Source: Pseudomonadota bacterium
GTDB taxonomy: Bacteria > Myxococcota_A > Polyangia > Polyangiales > Polyangiaceae
DNA: 64,000 nt
Assembly: GCA_023402175.1 (NCBI GenBank)
Contig: JAEXCN010000062.1
Location: 5,642-69,641, forward strand
Reading direction: 5' to 3'
Below, one piece after another: positions 50,909 through 59,619 of this stretch; the first letter of the stretch is position 1, and the number at the start of each line of letters is the position of its first letter. Made by a program: the position numbers and the translations under genes. Under the pieces are notes generated by a model. The model saw only the letters and a list, made by a program, of their open reading frames with translations. It searched no databases and had not been told where the DNA came from.

Positions 50909-52326
50909 ACGCCTGGACCCGCACGATCGTCGCCTGCGTCGCGGCTGCGAGCATCGTTCTCCCTGCACGGCGCGCCGCCGCCGAGGCGTTCGACGAATAC
51001 GCGACGAAGGGCAGCTACACGATCACGCTCCCTCCGCGGACGACGAGCTACGCGACGCTCTTCGGCTCGTTCGGGCCCGAGACGTCGGCGGTCATCGACG
51101 GCTATGCCCTGAAGGGCCGGCTCATCGCGGCAAGCGACAGCACCATCTACCTCCAGAAGAACTTCGGGTCGAGCGTGTGGCTGCCCGTGGCGACGGTCGC
51201 CACGAACATGGACCCGAGCTTCGTGAAGATCTCGCCCGACGGCACGACGATCGCGCTCGGCGTCGGGTACTTCCAGCCGCTCTACCTCGTCGGGTCGAAC
51301 GTGCTCAGCGTGAACGCCCCTCCGAACCTGAGCACGCACGGCCAGGTGAAGAGATTCAACGCGAGCTACTACGACGCCGTGTGGCGGGACGCGCGCTACC
51401 TCCTCGTCAACAGCGACGGGCCCAGCGGCAGCCAGGTGTACGCGATCGATACGTACCTCTCCAATCCGGCCTCCGCCTTCATCCCGCTCATTGCGAACGT
51501 GCCCGGAGCCTCCGCCGGCGTCGCGGTCGACCGCTTCGGAAACCTAGTGACCGGCATCGGCTTCGGCGAAAACACGGGGGAGCTCAAGATCTGGCCGGCC
51601 AGCGACCTCGCAGCAGCGCTCGCTCCGGACGGAGCTCCGCTCGCATACTCCAGCACGGGACACGTGCTGGCAACGAAGGTCCTCAGCGCGGCATCACTCG
51701 GCTTCGACGGCGACAACAACCTCTACGTCGGCGGCGGCGACGCGTTCGGCGGCTCCGGTGACTATGGCTATGCCGCGCTGATCCACGGCGACGTGCTCAC
51801 GCGTGTCCTCGCCGGCGGCGCGCCGCTCGATGAATCGACGCCTGGCGAATACACGGCGATTGCGCCGGATCCCTGCAAGAACGACGACTTCACGAGCGTG
51901 CAGTACGTCGCCTCGCTGAAGATGCTCGTCGTCAGCGCCAACCTCGCGTCGAAGCCGCCGAATTGCGCCGCGATGGAAAACGGCTCCGAGAGCGGGACCG
52001 CCACGGTGCAGCTCTACTTCCCGCCCGATGCCCCCGACAGTGACGGCGACGGCATTCCCGACGGCGCCGACAACGCGTACCTCACGCCCAATCCCGATCA
52101 GACCGACAGCGACGGAGATGGTTTCGGTGACGTCGCCGATCTCGACTTCGACAACGACGGCATCGTGTCGGGCAAGGACTTCTCGGTCTTCGTCGACGCG
52201 TTCGACGCAGCGACGGGCGGCGCGAACTACGACGCTCGTGTCGACCTGAACCACGACGGAAAGGTCGACTGGATCGACTACGCGCTCTTCAAGGCGCGCT
52301 GGGCGACCACGGCGCCGTTCTATTGA
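50905..52326 (+). CDS. secreted beta-propeller protein with calcium-binding/dockerin-like C-terminus (middle gene)
   Basis: A 473-residue secreted protein. The signal peptide is about residues 1-26 (ACVAAASIVLPARRAAAEAF). Residues about 30-370 look like a propeller with repeats ending in YLV/LYV motifs (TTIALGVGYFQPLYLVG, ARYLLVNSDGPSGSQVYAID, AASLGFDGDNNLYVGGGDAF). The tail has DSDGDGIPDGADN and DSDGDGFGDVADLD, thrombospondin-3-type Ca-binding units, then NDGIVSGKDFSVF and NHDGKVDWIDYALF, a dockerin-like pair of EF-hand loops. A dockerin-like module suggests attachment to another surface protein. It lies in a riboswitch-controlled operon. Confidence 0.85.
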   Translation: MNAWTRTIVACVAAASIVLPARRAAAEAFDEYATKGSYTITLPPRTTSYATLFGSFGPETSAVIDGYALKGRLIAASDSTIYLQKNFGSSVWLPVATVATNMDPSFVKISPDGTTIALGVGYFQPLYLVGSNVLSVNAPPNLSTHGQVKRFNASYYDAVWRDARYLLVNSDGPSGSQVYAIDTYLSNPASAFIPLIANVPGASAGVAVDRFGNLVTGIGFGENTGELKIWPASDLAAALAPDGAPLAYSSTGHVLATKVLSAASLGFDGDNNLYVGGGDAFGGSGDYGYAALIHGDVLTRVLAGGAPLDESTPGEYTAIAPDPCKNDDFTSVQYVASLKMLVVSANLASKPPNCAAMENGSESGTATVQLYFPPDAPDSDGDGIPDGADNAYLTPNPDQTDSDGDGFGDVADLDFDNDGIVSGKDFSVFVDAFDAATGGANYDARVDLNHDGKVDWIDYALFKARWATTAPFY

Positions 52327-52343
52327 TCGCCGGCCGACCAACG

Positions 52344-53141
52344 ATGCGTTTCACTCGCAGATCCCTTCGAGGCTTCGGCTCGAGCGCAGCCATCGCAATC
52401 GGCTCGATCGCTGCGCTCGGCCTCGGCGCCTGTGGAGGAAAGCTCCTCGACGAGCCGAGCGGCCGGGGCATCGGGTGGTGCGCCGATGACGATTGCACCA
52501 ACGGTGCGAACCCACGCACGACCGACGGCGGCGCCAGCACCGATGCCGGCGCCGGCACGGACGGCGACGACCGCGGCTCGCACGAGGCGGGCGCGTGCGA
52601 AGGACCGGGAGCGCGCTTCATCACCGGCGTCGTCGATCATCGCTTCGGCACTGGCCAGAACCACAACCAGGCCGAAGGCTTCCCCGAAGCCCTCTTCGGA
52701 CCTCCTCGCGCGGGCGATTCCTCATCGGTCGTCTCGCTCGGAAACGGCGGCTACGTGGTCGTCGAGTTCGCAGGCAATGCGATCATCGACGGCCCCGGCG
52801 TCGACTTCACCGTGTTCGAGAACCCGTTCGGAAACTTCAGGGAGCTCGCGACCGTCGCCGTGAGCGAGGACGGGATCACGTGGCACGAGTTCCCGTGCAC
52901 CGCCGGACGAGGTGCTATCGACTTCGGCTATTGCGCCGGCGTCCACCCCGTCCGCTCACGTCCGGGCAATGGCGTCGACCCGCTCGATCCGAGCGTCTCC
53001 GGCGGCGATACCTACGACCTGAGGGACATCGGTGTGGCTCGCGCTCGCTACGTACGCATCACGGATCGCGTCGACCTAGACGGCGACGACGGCGTCTTCG
53101 ACCTCGATGCGGTGGCGATCGTGAACGCAGAGTGCCCGTGA
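52344..53141 (+). CDS. surface lipoprotein, third gene of the riboswitch-controlled operon
   Basis: A 265-residue lipoprotein. The signal peptide has a twin-arginine-like start (RRSLRGFG) and a lipobox at LGLGAC (Cys about 30). An Asp/Gly/Ala-rich linker leads to a domain with VDHRFGTGQNHNQAEGFPEA, GNGGYVVVEFAGNAIIDGPG, DFTVFENPFGNFRELATVAV and ARYVRITDRVDLDGDDGVFD. This is a discoidin-like/cell-surface pattern I have seen in secreted proteins of several phyla, without a known function. The TTG at 52323 overlaps the preceding stop and is an alternative start. The ATG at 52344 is used here. Confidence 0.82.
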   Translation: MRFTRRSLRGFGSSAAIAIGSIAALGLGACGGKLLDEPSGRGIGWCADDDCTNGANPRTTDGGASTDAGAGTDGDDRGSHEAGACEGPGARFITGVVDHRFGTGQNHNQAEGFPEALFGPPRAGDSSSVVSLGNGGYVVVEFAGNAIIDGPGVDFTVFENPFGNFRELATVAVSEDGITWHEFPCTAGRGAIDFGYCAGVHPVRSRPGNGVDPLDPSVSGGDTYDLRDIGVARARYVRITDRVDLDGDDGVFDLDAVAIVNAECP

Positions 53142-53247
53142 CCAGGCGTTCGTCGAGGTGACGCGTGCGCGAGGGCGCGACGCGGCCGCGGTCGAAGGCC
53201 GCGCCGGGAACTCGCCCTCCGGACGCGCGTCGGGTTAGAAGCAGAGC

Positions 53248-54483
53248 GTGCGGGTAGTCGCTGTCGCCTCGTTGCTGTGCCTTGCGGGCGTGGCGTGCTC
53301 TCGATCGGACAAGGTCGAAGCCGCGCCGGACGCGGCCGTCGTGCAGACCAGCGCCGCGACGGTGGAGAGCGACGCCGGGTTCGTGAGCGCTGCGTCGGAG
53401 CTCGCCGCGCCGGAAGCGGACGCGGGGAGTGCACGAGGGCTCGCCGCCCCGTCGACGGCGGGGCAGAAGCTCGAGATCCCCGCCGGGACGTTCTCGAGCG
53501 GGAGCACGCCGGGCGACGAAGGCCGTGTGCCTTCGAGCGAGCCGGCGCTGGTCAGCGTCATGCTGGGAGCGTACGCGATCGACGCGCTGCCCTATCCGAA
53601 CGATCCGACCGCCGCGCCCGAGCTCGTCGCATCGGCCGACGAGGCCGCGAGGCTCTGCAGCGAGCGCGGCGCGCGTCTCTGCACGGAGCTCGAATGGGAG
53701 CACGCATGCAAGGGCCCCGACGACGATCGCTACGCGACCGGCCCTGCGTGGAACGAGGCCTGCAATCGGATGCCGTCGCGCTGCGCCTCCGGGTTCGGCG
53801 TCCGCGCGATGGGCTTCATGCGCGAATGGACCGACAGCCGCTTCGGCGACGCGAGCGGGCCGTCGGTCGTGCGTGGTGGTCCGGCCCCTGCGGGCACGGG
53901 GCTCGCGGCGCCGGCAAGCGCGCGTCGCTGCGCCGCTCGCTCCCGTGCGACGGGGAAGGGGATGCCAGAGCAGATGGCGTTCCGTTGCTGTCATGGCGAG
54001 CAGAACGCGGCCACGATCGCGCCGATCGCGTCGCGTCCGGCGTTCCGCAAGACGACGCTCGAGGCCTCGGATCTCGCGAAGATCTTCGCGGAGCTGCCGG
54101 AGCTCACGCGCATCAGCGAGGGCGTGCGCCTCTTCACCGACGACGACGTGAAGAACATCCTCGCGCGCTCGGGGTCATCGGGCGACGGCATCACGTTCGC
54201 GACGTGGCCGATCCTCTGGAGCCCGGAGCCCGGAGTCGAGCTCCTCGTCGCGACCGGCCGAGCGAAGAAGACGGGCTTCGTCGTCGCGCTCTGGCCGCTT
54301 CCCGACGGCAAATATCGCTTCGCATCGTCCTTCCTCTTCCTCGGCAACTCGATGCCGCTCGCGCTCGCGTACGAGCCCTCGCGTCGCAAGGAGCTTCGCT
54401 GGTCCGGGTGCTGGAGCTGCGCCGGCGAGCAAGGCGCCGTCAGCCTCCGCGACGACGGCCGCGTGGTGATCGTGCAGTACTGA
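53248..54483 (+). CDS. SUMF1/FGE-like lipoprotein with unknown C-terminal domain
   Basis: A 411-residue lipoprotein starting at a GTG, with a signal ending LAGVAC (Cys about 17). The first 240 residues resemble a partial SUMF1/FGE domain: ARLCSERGARLCTELEWEHA is the ARLP/WE-type motif, GFGVRAMGFMREWTDSRFGD the (M)xGNVxEWT-like motif, and MPEQMAFRCC the closing GFRC. The last 150 residues (FAELPELTRISEGVRLFTDD onward) are a separate domain of strands that I do not recognise. The catalytic cysteine pair is not evident. It starts 106 bases after the previous operon and may be independent of it. Confidence 0.8.
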   Translation: MRVVAVASLLCLAGVACSRSDKVEAAPDAAVVQTSAATVESDAGFVSAASELAAPEADAGSARGLAAPSTAGQKLEIPAGTFSSGSTPGDEGRVPSSEPALVSVMLGAYAIDALPYPNDPTAAPELVASADEAARLCSERGARLCTELEWEHACKGPDDDRYATGPAWNEACNRMPSRCASGFGVRAMGFMREWTDSRFGDASGPSVVRGGPAPAGTGLAAPASARRCAARSRATGKGMPEQMAFRCCHGEQNAATIAPIASRPAFRKTTLEASDLAKIFAELPELTRISEGVRLFTDDDVKNILARSGSSGDGITFATWPILWSPEPGVELLVATGRAKKTGFVVALWPLPDGKYRFASSFLFLGNSMPLALAYEPSRRKELRWSGCWSCAGEQGAVSLRDDGRVVIVQY

Positions 54484-54593
54484 GCATCTCCCGTTCACGT
54501 CGAACGCGTCGACGAGCCACTGGCGCTGGCGGTGGAACCGGGCGATGATCGACGAGGGGCGCGTCCACACCGGCTGCGCCCGCCGTCAACGCG

Positions 54594-55508
54594 ATGCGAC
54601 TCCACCCACGGCGCGTTCCTTACGCATTCGCGCTCTCCCTCGCGGCTGTTCTCTCCGCGTGCTCGTTGCTCATCGACACACGCGGGCTCGGCGATGGTGC
54701 GAGCAGCCCCGAGGAAGGGGCCCCGATCGACGGTGCCGCTCCCACGGAAGGATCGGTGGTCGAAGCGGGGGCGGACGCGCCCGATGCCGATGCCTCGATC
54801 TCGAACGGTTGCCCGACTGGCCGCGGGCCCAAGATGATCAATGTCGGCACGCACTGCATCGACTCGACCGAGGTCACGCAGGCGCAGTACGCGGAGTTCC
54901 TCTCCGCGAAGGGAGGCGATACGAGCGGGCAGATCCCGCAATGTGCGTGGAACAGCACGTTCGCCCCCAACCCGGGTTGCATGCACCCGTACGATCCCGT
55001 GGCGTTTCCGAATCGTCCGATTGGTGGCGAAGACTGGTGCGATGCTCGCGCGTACTGCGAGTGGGCGGGCAAGCACCTATGCGGTCGAATCGGTGGTGGC
55101 GGCTGGGTGCCGGGCTACGGCCAGAACGAGCCGACGGTGAGCGAGTGGTTTGCAGCATGCAGCCATGCCGGCGACGGCGCCCACGCCTATCCGTACGGAT
55201 CGACGTACCAGGCCACCGCGTGCAACGGCGGCGACCGCCCGGGGGGGCGCTCTGCGGATGTCGGGAGCTTCACGGCGTGCGAAGGGGGATTCCCGGGGCT
55301 CTTCGACATGAGCGGGAATCTTCTCGAATGGGAGAACTCCTGCAGTCCGGAAGACGGCGGCGCGAACGCCATCTGTTCACTGCGTGGAGGAGCGTTCTGG
55401 GGAGGCGTACAGGAGCTTCGCTGTGATTTCCTCGGGCCCACGATTCCCCGCAACTACACGGACGGTGACTGCGACCTGACGATCCGCTGCTGCGCCGATC
55501 TCCAGTAG
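54594..55508 (+). CDS. SUMF1/FGE-like lipoprotein
   Basis: A 304-residue lipoprotein with signal MRLHPRRVPYAFALSLAAVL and lipobox LSAC (Cys23). The domain from about residue 75 has HCIDSTEVTQAQYAEFLSAK, DWCDARAYCEWAGKHLCGRI, GLFDMSGNLLEWENSC and CSLRGGAFWG with the closing LTIRCCADL. These are the WCDAxAYCxWxGxRLP, GNVWEW and RGGS blocks of formylglycine-generating-enzyme-fold proteins. Together with the lipoproteins at 34119 and 53248 it is the third such protein in the window. No sulfatase is nearby. Confidence 0.87.
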   Translation: MRLHPRRVPYAFALSLAAVLSACSLLIDTRGLGDGASSPEEGAPIDGAAPTEGSVVEAGADAPDADASISNGCPTGRGPKMINVGTHCIDSTEVTQAQYAEFLSAKGGDTSGQIPQCAWNSTFAPNPGCMHPYDPVAFPNRPIGGEDWCDARAYCEWAGKHLCGRIGGGGWVPGYGQNEPTVSEWFAACSHAGDGAHAYPYGSTYQATACNGGDRPGGRSADVGSFTACEGGFPGLFDMSGNLLEWENSCSPEDGGANAICSLRGGAFWGGVQELRCDFLGPTIPRNYTDGDCDLTIRCCADLQ

Positions 55509-55528
55509 CGGCCGGCATCTCCTGACAC

Positions 55529-56662
55529 TCACGCGTTCACGTCGAACGCGCCGAGCTCGAAGCGTTCGCCGTTCACGAGCACATCGACGCGGTGACGGCC
55601 GGGGTTCGGCTTGCGCGTCGTGTGCACGGCGAGGGAGATGTTCTTCCCGAGCTCGGTGCGCTCCTTGGGCGCGAGATTCAGCTTCGCGATCTTGAAGACC
55701 TTCGGGCTCGACGTCCCGCGCGCCTTCACGAAATGCACGACGAGGTCGACGACGAGCGACTGGGGCCCGGTCGCGCCGCGGGCGGAAGCAACGTCGAAGG
55801 CGACGCGCACGCGATCGCCCACCGCGACCCGCGCCGGCGTGAAGCGCGCATTCGAGATCACGACGCGCGGTCGCTCTCCGAACCCGAGCGTCTCGAGCGT
55901 CGCGCGATGACCTCGCTTCACCGCCGAGCGGAGCGCGTGCTCGACGAGCGCGCGTCGCTCGGGCGACGCTCCCCGAAGCCAGCGCCGCGCGATCTTCGCG
56001 ACGCGATCGGGATCGCTCTTCGAGAGATCGTTCAGATGGTTCGCCACCGAGCGCCGGACGACGCTCGCGGGATCGTCCTTGAGCGCCTCGAGCAGTGGCA
56101 GCACCCGCTCGGGCTCCTTCTCGATCCACCGGACGCGCGGTGCCCACGGGAGGCGCGGCCGCGTCCCCTCCGAGACGAGTCGACGGACGTGCGGGCTCTC
56201 GTCGTTCACCCAGCGGGCGAGGACGGCGAGCGTCTCGTCCGGATACCGCTCGAGAAACGCGCGGATGCTGAACTCGCAGGTGAACCGCCGCGTCAGCTCG
56301 TGCTGCGCGTGCATCGAGATGTCGAAGTGCTCGAGGCCGTGCTCCGCCACGAACATCGTGTGCGGGAGATAGAAGAACGGCGCCATGCCCATGCCTTCGA
56401 GCTCGTCGGACGCGTGCTCGGCTCCGAGCGATCGAAGGAGCACGTCGATCGCCTCGGGATAGCCGGCAGGCAGATGACGGTGCATCGCACGCATGATGTG
56501 GCGCGCCCGGTCGAGCAGCTCGAGCTCGTCGAGCCCGTGCGCCGCATCGCGAACGAAGGCGCGCTCGGGAAACGATGGATCGGCCGCGGTGAGCGAGCGA
56601 CCGAGCCGCTTCACGAGCTCCGGGGAGAAAAACGTCTTCAGCGCCTCCGCCATGAAGCGCAC
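55529..56662 (-). CDS. alkC: AlkC-like DNA alkylation repair protein
   Basis: A 377-residue protein. The first 260 residues are HEAT-like helical repeats: VLARWVNDESPHVRRLVSEG, RVLPLLEALKDDPASVVRRS, VANHLNDLSKSDPDRVAKIA, with RPRLPWAPRVRW in the spacing typical of AlkC/AlkD. The last 110 residues form an immunoglobulin-like strand pattern, which some AlkC proteins carry. AlkC excises 3-methyladenine from DNA without flipping the base. The start ATG is at 56662, or 56653. It is convergent with the SUMF1-type lipoprotein. Confidence 0.88.
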   Translation of the reverse strand: MRFMAEALKTFFSPELVKRLGRSLTAADPSFPERAFVRDAAHGLDELELLDRARHIMRAMHRHLPAGYPEAIDVLLRSLGAEHASDELEGMGMAPFFYLPHTMFVAEHGLEHFDISMHAQHELTRRFTCEFSIRAFLERYPDETLAVLARWVNDESPHVRRLVSEGTRPRLPWAPRVRWIEKEPERVLPLLEALKDDPASVVRRSVANHLNDLSKSDPDRVAKIARRWLRGASPERRALVEHALRSAVKRGHRATLETLGFGERPRVVISNARFTPARVAVGDRVRVAFDVASARGATGPQSLVVDLVVHFVKARGTSSPKVFKIAKLNLAPKERTELGKNISLAVHTTRKPNPGRHRVDVLVNGERFELGAFDVNA

Positions 56663-56879
56663 GCTACTCGACCGCCGCGACGCAGGTCCACGTCGCTACC
56701 GTTCGCAAGCGGCGGCCTGCGCGGATCCTCAGACCGAGACGCCGGCCGCCTCGTCGGCTCGCCGTCGCGCGCGCCGGATCTCTGCACTGCCGACGGATTT
56801 GCGGGGAATTACCGAGACTTGGTAATGGCCCTTTCTGGCGTGCCGCGCCGCGTCATGTGAGCTACACCTCAGCACGGCC

Positions 56880-58520
56880 ATGCTCGTGAGCCTGCTGCTC
56901 GTGCTCCTTGTCTCGGTCATCGCGTTCGCTGGAGGATTCACGCTCGCGCGTCGGCCGGCGCTCCCGCGCGAGCTCGCCTCGATGGTCCTCGCTGCGCTCG
57001 GCCGCGCGAGAGAGTGGGCACGTCGAGCGAGCACGCGTGCTCGTGCGGCGATCGCTTCGGCGCGTCGACCGCGCTTTCTCGAGGGCGCCCTCACCGAGGT
57101 CGATGTCGAACGACAGCTGACGAACGGCGCCACGAACAGCTCCCCGATCGTCGTCGAGGTGCCTCTTCCCGAAGAAGCATTGTCGGTCGCGTCGGTCGCG
57201 TCGGTCGCGTCGCCTTCTCCTGCGTCCGCCCGCGATGCGCCGGCCGAGGGCGCAGCGGTCGCTTCGTCGCCGGCGGGGACGTCCGCGGAAGGCTCCGCGC
57301 TTGCGCCCCTCGCGACGCTCGGCGGCGCTCCGAGCGTGCGCTTCGATCCGGTGGCTCCACGCGGGACGCAGTCCGCCGAGCTCGAGCTGCACGCGCCGGA
57401 GTGGCGCGCGGCGATGGCCGCCGTCGGCGAGCGCTTCGCCGCCGCGGACGTTTGCGCGATCGTCTTCGTCCACGGCACGTTCACCGGCAACGATCCGCTC
57501 TCCGCGTATGCGTTCGTCGAGCGAGCGCTCCCGAGCAGCATCGGCCCGCAGCTCGCGCGGTCGCTCAGGCAGAAGACGCGGCGCTACATCCGGCGAGTGC
57601 TCGGCGATCTCGGCAACTTCGGAACGGCGTACGTGCGGCTGTTCGAGGAGGCGATCCGCCCGAGCGGAGCACGCATCCCGTGCACCGACTTCGTGTGGTC
57701 CTCGGAGAACCATCATGTCGGACGCCTCGAGGGGGCGCTCGGGCTCGTCCGCGTCCTCGCCACGCATGCGGAGCTCGGAGGTCTGGCGCACGATGCCGGG
57801 CCGCCTCGCAAGGTCCTCGTCATCGGCCATAGCCACGCCGGCCAGCTCTTCGCGCTCGTGACCCAGCTCCTCGCGCGGTCGATCGCGGCCGAGGCCATCC
57901 TCGATGTCGCGCGAGCACGCGGGCTCGATGTCGCCGCGCTCGAGACGGACCTCGCGACGCTGACAGGCTCCTCGCGCGGAGTGCGCAAGACGGCCGTCGA
58001 CTTCGTCACGTTCGGAGCTCCGAACCGCTATGCATGGGCGACCGTTCCGAACGTGCGCGCGCTCCACGTCATCGCGGTCCCCTCGAGCGGCTCGCGCGGC
58101 ACGATGGAAGGCGACATCATCCGGCGCCTCGGTGTCGAGGGCTCCGACTTCCCGCCGCTCTTCGGTGAAGATCGCCGGATCAACGCGGCGCTCGCGGGCA
58201 CGCTCGGCCACGCGGGGTTCGCGCCCACGCGCGTCGCAGCCGCGCTCCGCGCCGGCGTCGGTCTACCGTCGAACGGCGAGGTCGCGTTCGTCGAATACGG
58301 CGAGCGCGGGCTCCTCTCGACCGGGCTCGGTCACGGCGAATACACCCGGCTCGACGGGATGCTCTTCCACGCACGCCTCGTCGCCGATCGCCTGTATCCA
58401 GAGCCTGCGGCAGACGCCGCGCTTCCGCTCTCGTCGGCGCCGCTCTCGGCGCGTGCGTGGTCGGCGCTCCGCGCGGTCGGCCAGGGATCGAAGCCGGCGA
58501 AGTCGGGCTCGGCGCCGTGA
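56880..58520 (+). CDS. membrane-anchored alpha/beta hydrolase (lipase-like)
   Basis: A 546-residue protein. A single N-terminal hydrophobic helix (LVSLLLVLLVSVIAFAGGFT) anchors it. A basic and Ser/Ala-rich region (about 25-170, with a small 9-base DNA repeat encoding SVA at 57184) leads to the hydrolase domain. IVFVHGTFTGND is the oxyanion-loop motif and VLVIGHSHAGQL holds the nucleophile serine. The predicted catalytic His is probably in GLGHGEYTR. The C-terminus is Ser/Ala-rich. The topology resembles a cytoplasmic or periplasmic lipase tethered to the inner membrane. Substrate unknown. Confidence 0.85.
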   Translation: MLVSLLLVLLVSVIAFAGGFTLARRPALPRELASMVLAALGRAREWARRASTRARAAIASARRPRFLEGALTEVDVERQLTNGATNSSPIVVEVPLPEEALSVASVASVASPSPASARDAPAEGAAVASSPAGTSAEGSALAPLATLGGAPSVRFDPVAPRGTQSAELELHAPEWRAAMAAVGERFAAADVCAIVFVHGTFTGNDPLSAYAFVERALPSSIGPQLARSLRQKTRRYIRRVLGDLGNFGTAYVRLFEEAIRPSGARIPCTDFVWSSENHHVGRLEGALGLVRVLATHAELGGLAHDAGPPRKVLVIGHSHAGQLFALVTQLLARSIAAEAILDVARARGLDVAALETDLATLTGSSRGVRKTAVDFVTFGAPNRYAWATVPNVRALHVIAVPSSGSRGTMEGDIIRRLGVEGSDFPPLFGEDRRINAALAGTLGHAGFAPTRVAAALRAGVGLPSNGEVAFVEYGERGLLSTGLGHGEYTRLDGMLFHARLVADRLYPEPAADAALPLSSAPLSARAWSALRAVGQGSKPAKSGSAP

Positions 58521-58569
58521 TCGATGATTGAGCGCACCGCTCGTCGACGTCGAGCTACGGCGTGGGCCG

Positions 58570-59619
58570 TCACGGAAAATAGAGCGTCTCGGCCTCGCCG
58601 CGCTTTGCGATCTTCGCGTCGATGACGGAGACGAGCTCCTTCACGCGTGTTGCGATGACCGCGACGACGCTCGGCGTCAGGAGCGGTGTGCCGGCGGTCT
58701 CTTCTCCGAATGCGGCCGAGAGGCGTGGCTCGTCCATCTCGCGGAGGCGCGCGACGAAGGACCGCGAGAAGCGATCGGTCGCGTCGACGAGCGCCTTGTT
58801 GCGCGCGACGCGCTCCTTCGGCGGCGCCTCCATGAACGCTGCATCGTTGTCGATGTAGAGGACGAGCGTTCCGGACGGATCGATCCCGACGTTCTCGCCG
58901 CTGTAGCGGTCCCAGTTCCCTGTGATGAAGTCGAACGCGGTGAGCGTGCTCGTCTGACGCGCGAGATCGCGCTTCGTCTCCGGGATCTCGGAGCCGGCCC
59001 TGAGCCACGTGCGCGCCTCCGTCCGGAGCGGTCCCTTTTCGAGCGGCCAGAACCGGAGCCCCTCGATCCACGGAATGACGACGCCGCGGACTTTGCCGTC
59101 TTCGATGAGCACCTCGCTCGCGAAGGTCTTCGCCGCGTCCGCGTTCCCTGCGAGCGCCGAAGCGGCCAGAGGCGCATCGAACGCACGGAAGCACGCCGGC
59201 GGGACGTTCGGGAGGCCGAGCGCTTCGGCGAGACGATACGCGGCGACCTCACCTTTGTACCGCCCCTTCACCTTCCTGGCGTTCGGCTTCCACGCGGCCT
59301 TCTTGCCGCTGTCGAGCTGCACCTTGAACACGACGGACGTGTGCCCGATGCTCTTGCCGGATCGGGGCACGCTCGTATCGCTGCAGTCGAACGCCCACTT
59401 CGGAGGATAGTGGTCGGTCGTCGATTGGGCAGCTCGCGCGTCGCTGCCGTCCGCCGGGGGAGGGGAGGCATCTGCGCTCACGACGACCGCCGACGTGCTG
59501 CTCGCCGAAGGAGCGCTCGTGCTCGCGTCCGTGACGGCGGGCGACGTCTTCTCTCCGCGCGAGCACGCTGATAGCAGCGCCAGCGCGACGAGCCCGGCGC
59601 GGCTAGGTCGCCGCCACAC
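58570..59619 (-). CDS. secreted FAM20C/four-jointed-like kinase lipoprotein
   Basis: A 349-residue lipoprotein with signal ending ALLSAC (Cys19) and a Ser/Ala/Pro linker. The kinase-like domain has KKAAWKPNARKVKGRYKGE (ATP-binding Lys111 in WKP, Glu124 in the helix EVAAYRLAEALG), VPPACFRAF, then LTAFDFITGNWDRYSGENVG with catalytic-loop Asp237 and Asn243, and VLYIDNDAAF where Asp257 would bind metal. This WKP/DFxxGNxDRxxxN/(I/F)DN order is the signature of FAM20C, VLK and four-jointed kinases. These phosphorylate secreted proteins or sugars. A bacterial lipoprotein form is unusual. It uses a GTG start at 59619 and overlaps the next gene by 17 bases. Confidence 0.8.
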   Translation of the reverse strand: MWRRPSRAGLVALALLSACSRGEKTSPAVTDASTSAPSASSTSAVVVSADASPPPADGSDARAAQSTTDHYPPKWAFDCSDTSVPRSGKSIGHTSVVFKVQLDSGKKAAWKPNARKVKGRYKGEVAAYRLAEALGLPNVPPACFRAFDAPLAASALAGNADAAKTFASEVLIEDGKVRGVVIPWIEGLRFWPLEKGPLRTEARTWLRAGSEIPETKRDLARQTSTLTAFDFITGNWDRYSGENVGIDPSGTLVLYIDNDAAFMEAPPKERVARNKALVDATDRFSRSFVARLREMDEPRLSAAFGEETAGTPLLTPSVVAVIATRVKELVSVIDAKIAKRGEAETLYFP

